In this document: in pieces, positions 1 to 5,762 of the stretch | Layout of the letters: each line of letters begins with the position of its first letter | How positions within the stretch are numbered: position 1 is the first letter of the stretch | Source: Candidatus Cloacimonadota bacterium | GTDB lineage: Bacteria; Cloacimonadota; Cloacimonadia; Cloacimonadales; TCS61 | NCBI GenBank assembly: GCA_030667725.1 | Contig: DAOUVH010000083.1 | Span: 1 to 5,762 of the forward strand | Reading direction: 5' to 3' | Length of the DNA stretch: 5,762 nt | Program-made: the position numbers and the translations under genes | The notes under the pieces: generated by a model | Told to the model about the DNA's origin: nothing | The model's database searches: none | What the model saw: only the letters and a program-made list of their open reading frames with translations

Positions 1-882
1 GCTCTTTAACTGTTTGTCCATTTGGTCGATCAAAGTATTATTCTTTTCTTTTAAATGGATTTGCATAACAGGTCCACCACCGTAAGTGGAGAATGAATCC
101 ATATTGGAAACAAGATCATCCAAATAGATAATTCTATCCTGGCTGATAGTTGTCATTCCATGATCGCTGACCAGAACCAGGTTGATCTCATCTGCAATAT
201 CCAGTTTTTTAATTCCCTCCAGAATGTATCCTAAAATGTCATCCATATATTCTATAGTTGGGATGAGATCTGGATTTTCGGGACCATATTTATGACCGTC
301 AGAATCCGGTTCATCAAAATACAACATCACCAGATGCGGTCGTTTTTCCTCAGGTAACTGAAGCCATGTTATTACAGAATCTACACGAGCTATATAAGGG
401 AAGTTATGATCGTAAGCTTTTACAATTGAGGGTAAATATCCTTTGATTGGAGCTTCTGATCCGACCCAAAAATAAGAAGCGCTCTTAACATTTTGTCGTT
501 CTGCAGTAACCCAGATAGGTTCTGCTTTATACCATTTTGCATCTCGAACTTTAGATTTATCAGAAATTTGATAAACTTCCTTAAATTCATTATCGTAAAA
601 TTTATTAGCAGTTATCATGTTAGTTGCGGCATAAGCTCCGGTCGCCAGTGCATAATGATTTGGAAATGTTTTAGATGGAAAAACAGGTTGTATCGATTCT
701 GCCTTTACGCCGTTATCTCTTAAAAAATCAAGATTTGGTGTTTCTGCTTTTGTGTCATAATCATATCGGAAACCATCAAATGAAACCATGAGTACATAAG
801 GTTCACCCGCAAATAAACAGATGGAGAATGTAATTAATAGCCAAGTAAAGATCAAACGTTTTACAGTAATTTTAGAATTCAT
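1..882 (-). CDS. Secreted nucleotide pyrophosphatase/phosphodiesterase (NPP/ENPP-like), C-terminus cut by window edge
   Basis: The frame is open from an ATG at 882 to the left edge, giving 294 residues without a stop; the C-terminus lies outside. Residues 1-25 look like a signal peptide (KRLIF, then a hydrophobic core ending CLFA before GE), so the product is probably exported to the periplasm or outer surface. Family motifs appear in order: SFDGFR with metal-ligand D36; PSKTFPNHY with the predicted nucleophile T72; N93, matching the active-site Asn 21 residues after the Thr in characterised NPPs; EPDSDGHKYGP with D193 and H197; SDHGM with D240 and H241. The last zinc-binding His of the family would lie beyond the edge. 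The family hydrolyses phosphodiester or pyrophosphate bonds in nucleotides or lipids using two zinc ions; the substrate cannot be read from sequence. Oddities: the usual HG after the ATG(L)YP segment is replaced by NM, and WPGS is WVGS (139-142). The gene sits 16 bases after the peptidase stop, so it is probably cotranscribed with it. Confidence 0.9.
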   Translation of the reverse strand, partial: MNSKITVKRLIFTWLLITFSICLFAGEPYVLMVSFDGFRYDYDTKAETPNLDFLRDNGVKAESIQPVFPSKTFPNHYALATGAYAATNMITANKFYDNEFKEVYQISDKSKVRDAKWYKAEPIWVTAERQNVKSASYFWVGSEAPIKGYLPSIVKAYDHNFPYIARVDSVITWLQLPEEKRPHLVMLYFDEPDSDGHKYGPENPDLIPTIEYMDDILGYILEGIKKLDIADEINLVLVSDHGMTTISQDRIIYLDDLVSNMDSFSTYGGGPVMQIHLKEKNNTLIDQMDKQLKS

Positions 883-887
883 ATTAG

Positions 888-893
888 CTCCTT
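888..893 (-). promoter_or_regulatory. Ribosome binding site of the NPP-like gene
   Basis: AAGGAG lies five bases before the ATG at 882-880. It sits in the 16-base gap between the peptidase stop (TAA, 901-899) and this start. The strong site supports the chosen start and independent initiation within a shared transcript. Confidence 0.75.
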
Positions 894-898
894 AATAA

Positions 899-1123
899 TT
901 ATTCAATTGCTGCTAGTTCTTCCTTAACAAAATCAACCAGTTCTTCCACATATTTAGCAGAAAAATCAAATTTGATTCCTGCAGCTTCGTAGAGTTCATC
1001 AACCGGAACTGTATAGCCAAGTTTCAGAAAACCTTCATATTTTTCCAGAGCTTTTTCTTTTCCGAATTTCTTGTAATTCCGGTAAACTGAAAGTGCTCCG
1101 AGTTGGCTCATCCCGTATTCAAT
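899..1123 (-). pseudogene. C-terminal remnant of the M3 oligoendopeptidase, in frame after a premature TAA
   Basis: These 74 codons directly follow the in-frame TAA at 1126-1124 and continue the same reading frame, starting IEYGMSQLGALSVYRNYKKFG and ending at TAA (901-899). They match the usual end of PepF-type M3 peptidases: an IEY-x-x-(A/S)QLGA helix, then a segment on the pattern KALEKYEGFLKLGY..PVDELYEAAGIKFDFS, with the highly typical AAGIKFDFS near the end. An ATG at 1111 could start a 70-residue protein, but only ACGGG precedes it and there is no AGGAG-type site, so separate translation is unlikely. A second in-frame TAA lies at 886-884. The remnant shows no frameshift or visible decay. 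That suggests a recent nonsense mutation, a sequencing or assembly error, or readthrough rather than an old pseudogene. Confidence 0.8.
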
Positions 1124-1126
1124 TTA
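1124..1126 (-). other. Premature in-frame TAA stop inside the M3 oligoendopeptidase
   Basis: The minus strand reads CCA TTC TAT TAA ATT GAA TAC GGG, that is PFY-stop-IEYG. Family members typically carry an aromatic or hydrophobic residue here, often Tyr, in PFY(Y/M)IEY. A single base change from TAT or TAC gives TAA. This would be codon 499 counting from the ATG at 2620. It lies 8 residues after H491 and 3 before Y502. That is close to the spacing of the His and two Tyr (H600, Y609, Y612) implicated in thimet oligopeptidase, so the stop may sit at a catalytic-loop tyrosine. The structural match is inference. Confidence 0.85.
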
Positions 1127-2620
1127 ATAGAATGGAAGTTCGAAAATATGAAGTTGAAAAAGCCAGAGCAGCTTCTTGAATTTCTCCACATCTGTCCAGT
1201 CTGTACCGGTATCATATCTTTTTAAAAGCGAAAGGAAAAAGTCTTCTCGTTCTTCTATTGAATGTTCTGGATTTAGATATATCCAATGTTGTAAAGCATC
1301 AACGATCATGCACCAGGGCAGGAAGCTGAGAGCATCTTTAAACTGGTCGCGTTTCGCTTTCTTCAGATCTTTTGCATCACTATAATATTTATCCCAATGA
1401 TCCATAGAAAGGAATTCCATTGTCATTGATGCAAGTTCTGCAACTTCACTGGGTGTACCTTTATAAGGGTCAAGTTTGATATCTTTCATTGCAAATGTAT
1501 GCATTGCGTGTCCGGCTTCATGAAGCAAAGTAACAACATTTATGTGTAATCCTACCGCATTCATAAAAATAAAGGGAGCACCGGTTTCTTGGAGGGGATA
1601 ATTATATCCACCTGGCGCCTTACCTTTCCTATTCTCAAGATCTAGGAATTTGGAATTTTTCATCATATTAAGTCTCTTTCCAAATTCCGGTTTTATTGTT
1701 TGCAGAATATCTATGGCTTTATCTATGAACTCATCGATTTCTTTGAATGGTTTTAAAACTTTTCCATCCAGATCCACAGACGTATCCCATGGTTTTACAG
1801 AATCAATTTTCAGGATATTTTTTCGTTCCACGGTAAAACCCTTTAAAAATGGAACAACCTCTTTTTCCACAGCATCGTGGAACGCCACAATATCCTGTGG
1901 TGTGTAGGAAAAACGCCCCTTTGCCTGATGCATATAATCACGGTAATTATCGAATCCAGCATTCTTTGCCTGCTGAACTCTGAGTTCTTTCATTTCATCA
2001 AAAAGCTTATTGAACTCATCTCGTTTCTCCATCATTTTTTCCATTCGTAAATTCCAAACTTCTTTACGTACTTCTCTATTTTGATCTTTTAAAAATGGGG
2101 CAAGTTGAGACAATGTTTTCTCCTCGCCTTTGTAAGTTACAGTAAGTTTTGAGAAAATAGAACCATACTTATTGGCAAGTTCCTGTTCCTTAACTTGAAG
2201 TGGAATATTCTCTTCACGATATAGTTCAATATCATTTGCAATAATCATATTCAAGTGTGCATAGTGTTCTTTATCCAGCTCTCTACGATAAGGGCTGTCA
2301 TAGAATTTCTGATTAAATTTAAAATCGTAAGGTTTGGTTTTGGCAATAACTCCTGCATAGAATTCGTTGAATTTATTGGAATACTCTTCGTTATCTGCAA
2401 AACGGGTCATATTAATATATCGCCAGGCCATCACTTCGGAAAGTATGTCGGAAAGTTCACCAACTTTTTCCATAAAATTAATAAGTTCATATGGAGAAGT
2501 TATCTTTTCTTCTTCCAATTTTTTCATTTCGATCTCTACATTTTCCCATTTTGTCACATCGAGACTCTCTGAAAAATATCTTCTCGATTTCTTAACGATC
2601 TTTTTGTCGGTGAAATTCAT
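1124..2620 (-). CDS. M3 family zinc oligoendopeptidase (PepF-like), ended early by an in-frame TAA
   Basis: This encodes a probable cytoplasmic metallo-oligopeptidase that cleaves short peptides during protein turnover. I place the start at the ATG at 2620 (MNFTDKKIVKKSRRYF) because AAGGAG lies six bases upstream; the frame extends to a TTG at 2704, but no good site precedes that. From the ATG the product is 498 residues; with the downstream in-frame part it would span 573, about the usual length for M3B oligoendopeptidases. The zinc motif is HEAGH at 367-371 (H367, catalytic E368, H371), with the third ligand probably E395 in SEVAELAS. The N-terminal part is the expected helical M3 domain, and QLHIFELPFY at 489-498 is the start of the conserved C-terminal catalytic loop. 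The missing 75 codons include the rest of that loop and the closing helices, so the truncated product is probably inactive or unstable unless the stop is read through. There is no signal peptide. The NPP-like gene lies downstream on the same strand, and glnA diverges upstream. Confidence 0.88.
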   Translation of the reverse strand: MNFTDKKIVKKSRRYFSESLDVTKWENVEIEMKKLEEEKITSPYELINFMEKVGELSDILSEVMAWRYINMTRFADNEEYSNKFNEFYAGVIAKTKPYDFKFNQKFYDSPYRRELDKEHYAHLNMIIANDIELYREENIPLQVKEQELANKYGSIFSKLTVTYKGEEKTLSQLAPFLKDQNREVRKEVWNLRMEKMMEKRDEFNKLFDEMKELRVQQAKNAGFDNYRDYMHQAKGRFSYTPQDIVAFHDAVEKEVVPFLKGFTVERKNILKIDSVKPWDTSVDLDGKVLKPFKEIDEFIDKAIDILQTIKPEFGKRLNMMKNSKFLDLENRKGKAPGGYNYPLQETGAPFIFMNAVGLHINVVTLLHEAGHAMHTFAMKDIKLDPYKGTPSEVAELASMTMEFLSMDHWDKYYSDAKDLKKAKRDQFKDALSFLPWCMIVDALQHWIYLNPEHSIEEREDFFLSLLKRYDTGTDWTDVEKFKKLLWLFQLHIFELPFY

Positions 2621-2626
2621 ATTAAT

Positions 2627-2632
2627 CTCCTT
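2627..2632 (-). promoter_or_regulatory. Ribosome binding site deciding the peptidase start
   Basis: AAGGAG is followed by ATTAAT and then the ATG at 2620-2618. It lies inside the longer frame that could begin at TTG 2704, and it is the reason for preferring the shorter start. The layout closely resembles the site of the downstream NPP-like gene. Confidence 0.75.
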
Positions 2633-2736
2633 AAGTAAATTATTTTCAATTGCTCCGATGTTTTTTAGAAAGTTAAATCTGACAAGCTTTTTTAACACGC
2701 TCAATTCACAAAAACAGGAAAGCTATAAAATTCCAC

Positions 2737-2766
2737 TTGACTATACAGCATTTGGAAAAATAGAAA
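2737..2766 (+). promoter_or_regulatory. Candidate promoter for glnA
   Basis: TTGACT (2737-2742) matches five of six positions of a -35 box. TAGAAA (2761-2766), 18 bases on, matches four of six of a -10 box. The pair would start transcription about 45 bases before the glnA ATG. Sigma70-like consensus may not apply in this organism, so this is tentative. Confidence 0.35.
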
Positions 2767-2770
2767 TCAA
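2740..2770 (-). promoter_or_regulatory. Candidate promoter for the peptidase/phosphodiesterase unit
   Basis: Reading the minus strand, TTGATT (2770-2765) is followed after 19 bases by TATAGT (2745-2740). The box sequences are good but the spacing is longer than ideal. The -10 box would overlap the -35 box proposed for glnA on the other strand, which would make the two promoters compete. Tentative. Confidence 0.25.
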
Positions 2771-2806
2771 TATGAGCGGCATAAGTTCTGCAAAGTACAA
2801 GAATTT

Positions 2807-2811
2807 GGAGG
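2807..2811 (+). promoter_or_regulatory. Ribosome binding site of glnA
   Basis: GGAGG lies four bases before the ATG at 2816. The spacing is short but usable, and it supports this start, which also matches the usual N-terminus of the family. Confidence 0.75.
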
Positions 2812-2815
2812 AAAT

Positions 2816-4144
2816 ATGATAAATTCGATTTTAGATAAAGTAAAAAAAGATAATGTAAAATTTATTCAGCTACAATTTTCTGATCTTTTTGGAATTGTTA
2901 AAAGTCTGACAATTCCCTGTCGTCAGCTACCGGATGCACTGGAGAACGGAGTGTGGTTTGATGGATCATCCATCGAAGGATTTGCCAGGATATGTGAAAG
3001 CGATATGTATTTAAAACCTGATTTGAATACATATTCTGTGATCCCTTGGCTGCAATCTGAGTATGGAAATACTGCTCGTTTGATCTGCGATATTTATACT
3101 CCCGATGATGAACCATTTGAGGGTGATCCACGCTTTATACTTAAAAAGACAATTGCTGAAGCTACAGAAATGGGTTATCGCTTCAATACCGGACCGGAAA
3201 TGGAATTCTTCCTATTTAAAACTGATAATGGTCTTTCTCCTCTTCCAAATGACAAAGCAGGTTACTTTGATCTTACAACCGATGAAGCTTATGACGTTCG
3301 TCGTGAAATGACCGTAGCCGCAGAACAATTCGGTATAGAGATCGAAACAACTCATCATGAAGTTGCTATCGGACAACATGAGATTTCCTTTAAATACGGT
3401 GAAGCACTAACTACTGCAGATAATGCCATGACTTTACGTTTTGTGGTGAAAGCAATTGCTCAGAAACATGGTCTTCATGCAACCTTTATGCCCAAACCTA
3501 TTGCCAAGGAAAATGGTTCCGGCATGCATGTTCATCAAAGTTTATTTGATATCAAAACCGGAGAAAACGCTTTTTACAATAAGTCGGATAACTATAAACT
3601 TTCACCAATAGCATATAATTTTATTGCAGGACAGTTGAAACATATTAGTGGCATGAGTGCAATTCTATCACCAACTGTTAATTCCTACAAGAGGCTGGTT
3701 CCTGGCTATGAAGCGCCTGTTTATATTTGTTGGGGAAGAACTAATCGCTCAGCTTTGATCCGCGTACCAAGTTCATTTAAGAGTAATCCTAATGGAACTC
3801 GGGTAGAAATTCGCAGTTCAGATCCCAGTTGTAATATCTACCTGGCATTTGCAGTAATGCTGAAAACAGGTTTAGAAGGGATTAAAGAAAATATCCAACC
3901 GGCAAAACCATTAGAAGAAGACCTGTATCTTTTCAGTGATGAGAAATTAAAAGATATGGATATCAAAACCATTCCTTCAAATCTTTCTGATTCCCTGTTC
4001 TTTATGAAAGAAGATGAGCTTATGAAAGAAGCACTGGGTACGCAAACATTTGAAAAATATTTGACAGCAAAGAAAAAAGAGTGGAATGAGTACAGTATTC
4101 AGGTCTCGCAGTGGGAAATTGATACGTATCTGATAAAATACTGA
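2816..4144 (+). CDS. glnA: Glutamine synthetase type I-alpha
   Basis: The product makes glutamine from glutamate, ammonia and ATP in the cytoplasm, the main entry point for nitrogen. The family forms dodecamers. At 442 residues, lacking the roughly 25-residue insertion of GSI-beta, it fits the GSI-alpha class of Bacillus, Clostridium and Thermotoga. Motifs: WFDGSSIEGF (47-56); PEMEF with E128 and E130; HHEVAIGQHEI with E182 and E189; the ATP-binding signature KPIAKENGSGMHVHQS (227-242) with metal ligand H238; NSYKRLVPGYEAP (289-301) with flap E299; RVEIR with E331 and R333. R58 in GFARICESD aligns with the Arg (R62) linked to feedback inhibition in B. subtilis GS, so direct feedback control is likely and adenylylation is not expected. 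Oddities: RSSDPSCNIYL carries S335 and I341 where most GSI have Pro (SPD, NPYL). The C-terminus (WEIDTYLIKY) looks complete. No terminator is visible before glyQ, 85 bases downstream. Confidence 0.97.
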   Translation: MINSILDKVKKDNVKFIQLQFSDLFGIVKSLTIPCRQLPDALENGVWFDGSSIEGFARICESDMYLKPDLNTYSVIPWLQSEYGNTARLICDIYTPDDEPFEGDPRFILKKTIAEATEMGYRFNTGPEMEFFLFKTDNGLSPLPNDKAGYFDLTTDEAYDVRREMTVAAEQFGIEIETTHHEVAIGQHEISFKYGEALTTADNAMTLRFVVKAIAQKHGLHATFMPKPIAKENGSGMHVHQSLFDIKTGENAFYNKSDNYKLSPIAYNFIAGQLKHISGMSAILSPTVNSYKRLVPGYEAPVYICWGRTNRSALIRVPSSFKSNPNGTRVEIRSSDPSCNIYLAFAVMLKTGLEGIKENIQPAKPLEEDLYLFSDEKLKDMDIKTIPSNLSDSLFFMKEDELMKEALGTQTFEKYLTAKKKEWNEYSIQVSQWEIDTYLIKY

Positions 4145-4220
4145 TTTAGGGGATTCTAAGAAAATCAACTTGACGTTAGAAAAGAGAATAAAAAAGATTT
4201 AAATTAATTGAATTAAAATT

Positions 4221-4224
4221 GGAG
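4221..4224 (+). promoter_or_regulatory. Ribosome binding site deciding the glyQ start
   Basis: GGAG is followed by TGAAT and then GTG at 4230. The in-frame GTG at 4224 overlaps this site and has no good site of its own, and the ATG at 4228 is out of frame and meets a stop at once. The second GTG is therefore preferred. Confidence 0.65.
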
Positions 4225-4229
4225 TGAAT

Positions 4230-5075
4230 GTGAATTTTCAAGATATAATTTTAAAATTACAGCATTTCTGGGCAGAAAACGGATGCAATATTCTTCAGCC
4301 TTATGATATGGAAATGGGAGCAGGAACTTTTCATCCTGCAACTTTTTTTGGAGCTTTAGGTAAGAAGCCGGTTTCAATAGCTTATGCTCAGCCATGCCGC
4401 CGTCCTAAAGATGGTAGATATGGAGAAAACCCAAACAGGATGCAACATTATTATCAATTTCAGGTAATAATAAAACCATCACCGCAAGACATTCAGACGC
4501 TTTATTTAAAGAGTTTGCAGGCAATAGGAATCGAAACCGAGAAGCATGATATTCGCTTTGTAGAAGATGACTGGGAATCACCTACTCTTGGAGCTTGGGG
4601 TCTGGGCTGGGAAGTCTGGCTGGACGGTATGGAAATTTCCCAATTTACATATTTTCAGCAGGTAGGCGGTATCGAAGTTTTCCCAATCAGTGTGGAGCTT
4701 ACTTATGGTTTAGAACGTCTGGCTATGTATATTCAGGAAGTAGATGATTTTAAAGAATTACAATGGAATGACACAACAAAATATGGTAAGTTATTCTTAG
4801 CAAAAGAGGTAGAATTTTCTACTTTTAATTTTAAATCTGCAGATGTGAAATCCTTATTTGAAGTTTTTAACGATCAGGAAAAACAGGTTAAAATGCTACT
4901 TGGGAAAAAACTGGTTTATCCGGCTTATGATTATCTCTTGAAATGTTCTCACACATTCAATCTTCTTGATGCTCGCGGTGTGATAAGCGTAACCGAAAGA
5001 GCTGCTTACATAGGCAAAATTCGCACCATGGCTAAGAAATGTGCAATGCTTTACATTGAGAAGTACGGAGATTGA
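4230..5075 (+). CDS. glyQ: Glycyl-tRNA synthetase alpha subunit
   Basis: This is the catalytic subunit of the two-subunit bacterial glycyl-tRNA synthetase, which activates glycine with ATP and charges tRNA-Gly together with the beta subunit. The protein is 281 residues from GTG 4230 (283 from GTG 4224), slightly shorter than the 303-residue E. coli protein; the difference is mainly a shorter loop near [10 protein letters not shown] and a shorter C-terminal tail. Class II core motifs are intact: [14 protein letters not shown] near the N-terminus; [16 protein letters not shown] (about 55-70) leading into QHYYQFQV (motif 2); [24 protein letters not shown] (about 107-130, the alpha-subunit hallmark); [21 protein letters not shown] (158-169, motif 3); and [15 protein letters not shown] near the end. 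It lies between glnA and an ABC exporter gene. The expected partner glyS does not follow, so the beta subunit must be encoded elsewhere. The GTG start with a modest GGAG site may temper expression. Confidence 0.96.
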   Translation: MNFQDIILKLQHFWAENGCNILQPYDMEMGAGTFHPATFFGALGKKPVSIAYAQPCRRPKDGRYGENPNRMQHYYQFQVIIKPSPQDIQTLYLKSLQAIGIETEKHDIRFVEDDWESPTLGAWGLGWEVWLDGMEISQFTYFQQVGGIEVFPISVELTYGLERLAMYIQEVDDFKELQWNDTTKYGKLFLAKEVEFSTFNFKSADVKSLFEVFNDQEKQVKMLLGKKLVYPAYDYLLKCSHTFNLLDARGVISVTERAAYIGKIRTMAKKCAMLYIEKYGD

Positions 5076-5087
5076 TCTGCTCATTAC

Positions 5088-5762
5088 ATGAAAACATTTG
5101 AAAAAGTAACTCCCTTCATAAAAAAGAACTTACACAAACTATTCTTCGGAATATTGCTGATAATAGTGATAGACGCCGGGCAGCTTTACACGATCAAGAT
5201 CATGCAAAAGGCAATTGATAACCTCGATAAAACAGGATTTACAAGCCAGATGCTGTTGAATGCTTCTTTACTAATTATCGGGATTACTATTTTCATAACG
5301 CTGCTGCGCTATTTTTGGCGAATTGCCTTTATCGGAACAGCCTGGAGCATGGATCGGGATCTGCGTCAGATGTATTACGATCATTTGATGAAGCTATCGG
5401 CAAATTTTTATAATAAAACCAAAACAGGTGATTTGATGGCTTATGCCACCAACGATATGAATGCTATTAGAATGTTGCTGGCATTTGGATTCGTGATCGG
5501 AGCAGATATAATAGTGATAGCCGTTGCCTCGCTTTTCTTTATGGTTGATATCAGTTTGAAACTCACTCTTTTCGCCATATTACCAACACCGTTTCTTACA
5601 ATTATCATTATGTATTTTGGAAAGAAAATCCATGCAAGATTCCGCAAAGTTCAGAAAACATTCGCTTCTATGTCCGGGATCGTGCAAGAGAGTATTTCCG
5701 GCATTAGAGTTGTAAAAGCTTTTGTTCAGGAAGAGGCAGAACTGGAAAAAATGTCTGCAACA
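5088..5762 (+). CDS. ABC exporter half-transporter, membrane domain (MdlA/YheI-like), C-terminus cut by window edge
   Basis: The frame runs from ATG 5088 to the right edge: 225 residues covering the first part of an ABC exporter transmembrane domain (ABC_membrane family). The ATPase domain would lie beyond the edge. Membrane segments appear at about 18-36, 56-76, 131-153 and 157-177. The first cytoplasmic loop has FYNKTKTGDLMAYATNDMNAIR (107-128), close to the FY..(R/K)TGDLMARATND signature of MdlA/YheI-type multidrug or lipid exporters. QESISGIRVVKAF (200-212) is the conserved stretch leading into the second loop. Members of this group often work as heterodimers with a second half-transporter encoded next, which cannot be checked here. 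Substrate unknown. The gene begins 12 bases after glyQ with no strong ribosome binding site nearby (the closest, GGAG at 5067-5070, is 17 bases away), so translation may depend on coupling to glyQ. Confidence 0.92.
   Translation, partial: MKTFEKVTPFIKKNLHKLFFGILLIIVIDAGQLYTIKIMQKAIDNLDKTGFTSQMLLNASLLIIGITIFITLLRYFWRIAFIGTAWSMDRDLRQMYYDHLMKLSANFYNKTKTGDLMAYATNDMNAIRMLLAFGFVIGADIIVIAVASLFFMVDISLKLTLFAILPTPFLTIIIMYFGKKIHARFRKVQKTFASMSGIVQESISGIRVVKAFVQEEAELEKMSAT

Larger units (their letters stand above)
2621..2815. other. Divergent intergenic region between the peptidase and glnA
   Basis: This 195-base AT-rich region must hold the start signals for both transcription units. I see ribosome binding sites at both ends and weak candidate sigma70-like elements near the middle. 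I see no clear inverted-repeat operator (for example no GlnR-type TGTNA-N7-TNACA box), no riboswitch-like fold and no terminator. Confidence 0.6.

Noticed and set aside
899..1111. A separate 70-residue protein starting at ATG 1111
   Set aside because: It is the in-frame continuation of the peptidase, and the ATG lacks an AGGAG-type site.
2621..2704. A 28-codon N-terminal extension of the peptidase from TTG 2704
   Set aside because: There is no ribosome binding site before the TTG, while AAGGAG sits at the right distance before ATG 2620, where family-like sequence begins.
2367..2819. A 150-codon plus-strand frame opposite the peptidase
   Set aside because: Most of it is the antisense shadow of conserved peptidase sequence; only its last part lies in the intergenic region and it resembles no family I recognise.
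4170..4200. TTGACG at 4170-4175 as a promoter for glyQ
   Set aside because: No acceptable -10 box lies at 16-19 bases; the best candidate at 17 bases matches only three positions.
4145..4229. A terminator between glnA and glyQ
   Set aside because: Only the short palindrome TTCTAAGAA is visible, with no GC-rich stem or following T run, so it does not look like an intrinsic terminator.
5073..5090. Readthrough fusion of glyQ with the ABC transporter, which is in the same frame after the TGA
   Set aside because: Both proteins have complete, normal termini at this junction, and the shared frame is expected by chance one time in three.

Overview
This is an AT-rich bacterial chromosomal window with tightly packed, ordinary-looking genes. 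It is arranged as two divergent transcription units separated by a 195-base intergenic region (2621-2815). By eye there is no tRNA, rRNA, CRISPR array, insertion sequence or long repeat, and no gene-free stretch longer than about 200 bases.

The leftward (minus-strand) unit runs from about 2620 down past the left edge. It holds an M3-family (PepF-type) zinc oligoendopeptidase, followed 16 bases later by a secreted nucleotide pyrophosphatase/phosphodiesterase (NPP/ENPP-like, alkaline phosphatase superfamily) that is cut by the left edge. The peptidase reading frame carries an in-frame TAA at 1124-1126. The 74 codons after that stop still encode the expected conserved C-terminus in the same frame, so the gene looks intact except for one nonsense codon. 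This is the most interesting item in the window.

The rightward (plus-strand) unit runs from 2816 past the right edge. It holds type I-alpha glutamine synthetase (glnA), the alpha subunit of the two-subunit glycyl-tRNA synthetase (glyQ), and the membrane-domain half of an MdlA/YheI-like ABC exporter cut by the right edge. The beta subunit gene glyS, often adjacent to glyQ, is not next to it here. The gene set links nitrogen assimilation, translation, export and peptide or nucleotide turnover only loosely. I see no evidence that these genes form a single dedicated system, and I found no convincing undescribed system.

Organism (inference, low confidence): a bacterium using Shine-Dalgarno sites of the AAGGAG/GGAGG type, ATG and GTG starts, and TAA and TGA stops. 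It has GSI-alpha and an alpha2beta2-type GlyRS, which argues against typical Bacteroidetes (mostly GSIII and single-chain GlyRS). An AT-rich candidate phylum such as Cloacimonadota or a similar uncultured lineage would fit, but the window alone cannot settle it.
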